A stretch of DNA of 64,000 nucleotides from the NCBI GenBank assembly GCA_015499985.1, contig JAAAUF010000008.1, forward strand, positions 1 to 64,000, read 5' to 3'. This stretch comes from Haplosporangium gracile. Lineage: Eukaryota; Mortierellomycota; Mortierellomycetes; Mortierellales; Mortierellaceae. Position numbers and translations under genes: made by a program. The notes beneath the pieces were generated by a model. That model was given only the letters and a program-made list of their open reading frames with translations, searched no databases and was not told the origin of the DNA. Each line of letters opens with the position of its first letter. Within the stretch, counting starts at the first letter, position 1. Shown one piece after another: positions 62,170 to 64,000 of this stretch.

Positions 62170-62917
62170 TGTTACCCTTCGCCTTCAGTTCTATAAAATA
62201 CCAACATACTACACGATGGAAAGCCAACCATACCAATCGATTCAAGCCTTTTACAGCTCAAAAAATTGAATAATACTGGACTGTGGTTTTCTGTCTCCTC
62301 ATCTATGATGTGCTACAGTTCAATGGATCATCAGACGAAGAGAGAAAACGTCTTGACCAGCTAGCTGGCCAAACCTGAGACATAGAAACAGGCAGATGAT
62401 GGGCAGGATGAAAATTGGTGGCGAAGAACAAGAACAAAAGAGAGATGGCTATTTTTAGATTTCACGTGACGTCGCGAGGGTGCCATATTCTTCGGTCAGC
62501 GAAAAAAAATAAATGCCTTTTGTTTGTGTGTGGGAGAAACTGACGAATAGAGACAAGCAGGCAAGCAAAGCACACAGGGAGACGCAGGGAGAGACACGGC
62601 ACTGTATGTGCTTGTGTGTGGGTGCGCTTTGCTTTGCTTTGCTTTAGGAAGCGATGATCTCATTGCCCTTCTTCTTCTTCTTCTCCTTTTTTCAACTTGT
62701 GTTTCTATTTTCCGTTATCCCTATTTCCCACTTGTCCTTTCTTCTTCCCTTTCCCACTTTCTCCAACCAGCTCTCTCGACAAAAACCGTCACCCCTCCCC
62801 CTCCGAACATCAGGAACATCTTTCTCTCGCGCACTCTCACTTTCACCTCATAATACATAATACAGCGAACGCACACAACAGACACATACACACCTCTCAG
62901 ACCCACGCACTTCAACC
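62170..62917. promoter_or_regulatory. Upstream region of the MADS gene
   Basis: Holds the 3' flank of the SMS-like gene, then a TTTGC-repeat (62627-62646), a CT-rich tract (62675-62770) and a C/A-rich leader up to the MADS ATG. No gene is seen. Confidence 0.4.
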
Positions 62918-64000
62918 ATGGGACGAAAGAAGATCCAAATTAAAACCATCACCGACGAACGTAACCGACAGGTAATCAATAACACACTTACTCCAACTCA
63001 CTCACTTGCTCACTCAGTCATACAGCCAGCCTGTCTCCCCTTATTTCTGGGCGTGTCCTTAGAGCAACGACTCGTTTCGTTCAACTGGCGTGTCTCCTTG
63101 CACCCTACGAAGCCTTCTTTCTTCTTCAACCAGGACAAGTCGTCTACAGACCAGTCAAAAAGGGTCGTTTTCTCAGCCTTTCATGGATCAACACAGTCTC
63201 ACTTCTTCGTCTTCTTGCTTTGCCCATTCTGCTTTCCTTTTTCAAGCAACAACATCCACCCGTTCGGTTTCAACTTGTCGAATACAGTTAAAAATAGAGA
63301 TTAGATTGCTTGAGTGCAAGAAGCCAAGACGAATGTGCCATAACCTCACTCAGTCAAGGTTACGCTGAGTGGGTGGCGCGTTCGCGGAATCGGACCATTT
63401 TTTTATTACAACAAGGCTGACAGTTTTCATCCTTTTGTATGTCTTCTCTACTTTATAGGTCACCTTTCAGAAGCGACGATTCGGACTGATGAAAAAAGCG
63501 ATGGAGTTGAGTGTCCTTTGCGACTGTCAGATTGGTCTTATTATCTTCAACTCCAACAACAAGCTTGTCCAGTACTCGTCGCATGATATCGACCAAATTC
63601 TTCTCCGATACACTGAGGTAAATGACGGACGGACGGAAGCACAAAAGCAGCAACCTTGGGCCGGCCAGCATAAGACATAACCACCATTACAATTATCACG
63701 GCTAGCAACAGCACTACATATACAACATGTGCGAATTTTCAACAGAGTATCAAAAGGAGAGAGAGAACTATTCCATCTACCTGTCGCGGCGCATGATCGT
63801 CCTACCCTTTCCTTCCTCTTGATTCTCCTGCCCTGCCCCGCCTTTTTCTCTTTCTTTCACTCTCTTGAATAGGGGAATAGCAAAAATGGGCTGTTATTCA
63901 TTGGAAAGAATGACGGAAGGACGGACGGATGGTAATATGAACAAATAGGGCGATTGCTAATGCGCACATATTTGTTCTTGTTTCTTCGTTCAATAGTACA
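62918..64000 (+). CDS. MEF2/Rlm1-type MADS-box transcription factor (partial, runs off window)
   Basis: Exons 62918-62971 and 63459-63617 encode a MADS domain: [18 protein letters not shown], then [40 protein letters not shown] and a MEF2-like extension ending LLRYTE. A third exon seems to start at 63997 (CAATAG|TAC), giving the next residue Y as in MEF2 (YTEYN). MGRKKIQI and the missing SRF-type N-terminal extension favour the MEF2 class, the class of yeast Rlm1, a Slt2-responsive cell-wall factor. The 3' part lies outside the window, so the activation region cannot be seen. Intron 1 is 487 nt; intron 2 is 379 nt. Confidence 0.92.

Overview
The window is eukaryotic and looks like the nuclear genome of an early-diverging filamentous fungus. 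The genes carry several short introns each (GT-AG, with TACTAAC-like branch sites such as 50014-50020). The gene set is fungal-type but keeps features often lost in yeasts: an RS-domain U2AF large subunit, a TMEM164-type protein, an SMS-like PAP2 enzyme and a MEF2-type MADS factor. Together with an F-box/LRR relic this suggests Mucoromycota, perhaps Mortierellaceae. That placement is an inference; no rRNA or other phylogenetic marker was seen.

Layout. 0.6-9.2 kb: MED10 (+), a RING protein (-), SSS1/SEC61 gamma (-), TIM10 (+), a GNAT acetyltransferase (-) and a mitochondrial DUF1279/FAM210-like protein (-). 9.7-11.9 kb: a large BAG-domain coiled-coil protein (+). 11.9-16.4 kb: gene-poor, with a decayed F-box/LRR gene, a strong hairpin and a 10-N assembly gap. 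16.4-20.9 kb: an unrecognised 1392-residue Ser-rich protein (+). 21.2-23.8 kb: TMEM164-like (-). 24.2-29.4 kb: the LIM-RhoGAP LRG1 (-). 29.4-32.5 kb: purine-rich intergenic DNA. 32.5-37 kb: U2AF large subunit (-) and the MTQ2/HEMK2 methyltransferase (-). 37.2-46 kb: BDP1 of TFIIIB (+), a long-chain alcohol oxidase with a C-terminal SKL (-), and PRP4 of the U4/U6 snRNP (+). 47.4-51 kb: a degenerate gene whose C-terminus resembles TnpB/Fanzor RNA-guided nucleases. 51.3-64 kb: a VAP/MSP-domain protein (+), an XPR1/SYG1 SPX-EXS protein (-), a sphingomyelin-synthase-like enzyme (+) and the start of a MEF2-type MADS gene (+), which runs off the window.

Most of the content is housekeeping: transcription (MED10, BDP1, MADS), splicing (U2AF, PRP4), translation termination (MTQ2), protein import (SSS1, TIM10), and membrane, lipid and phosphate biology (TMEM164-like, alcohol oxidase, VAP, SYG1, SMS-like). 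I reconstructed exon structures by hand. For every intact gene the summed exons gave an open frame divisible by three. This serves as an internal check on sequence accuracy. Against that background the Fanzor-like locus and the F-box relic stand out, because they break frame at several places, often in homopolymers. They are best read as real decay. The Fanzor-like locus is the most novel item in the window.
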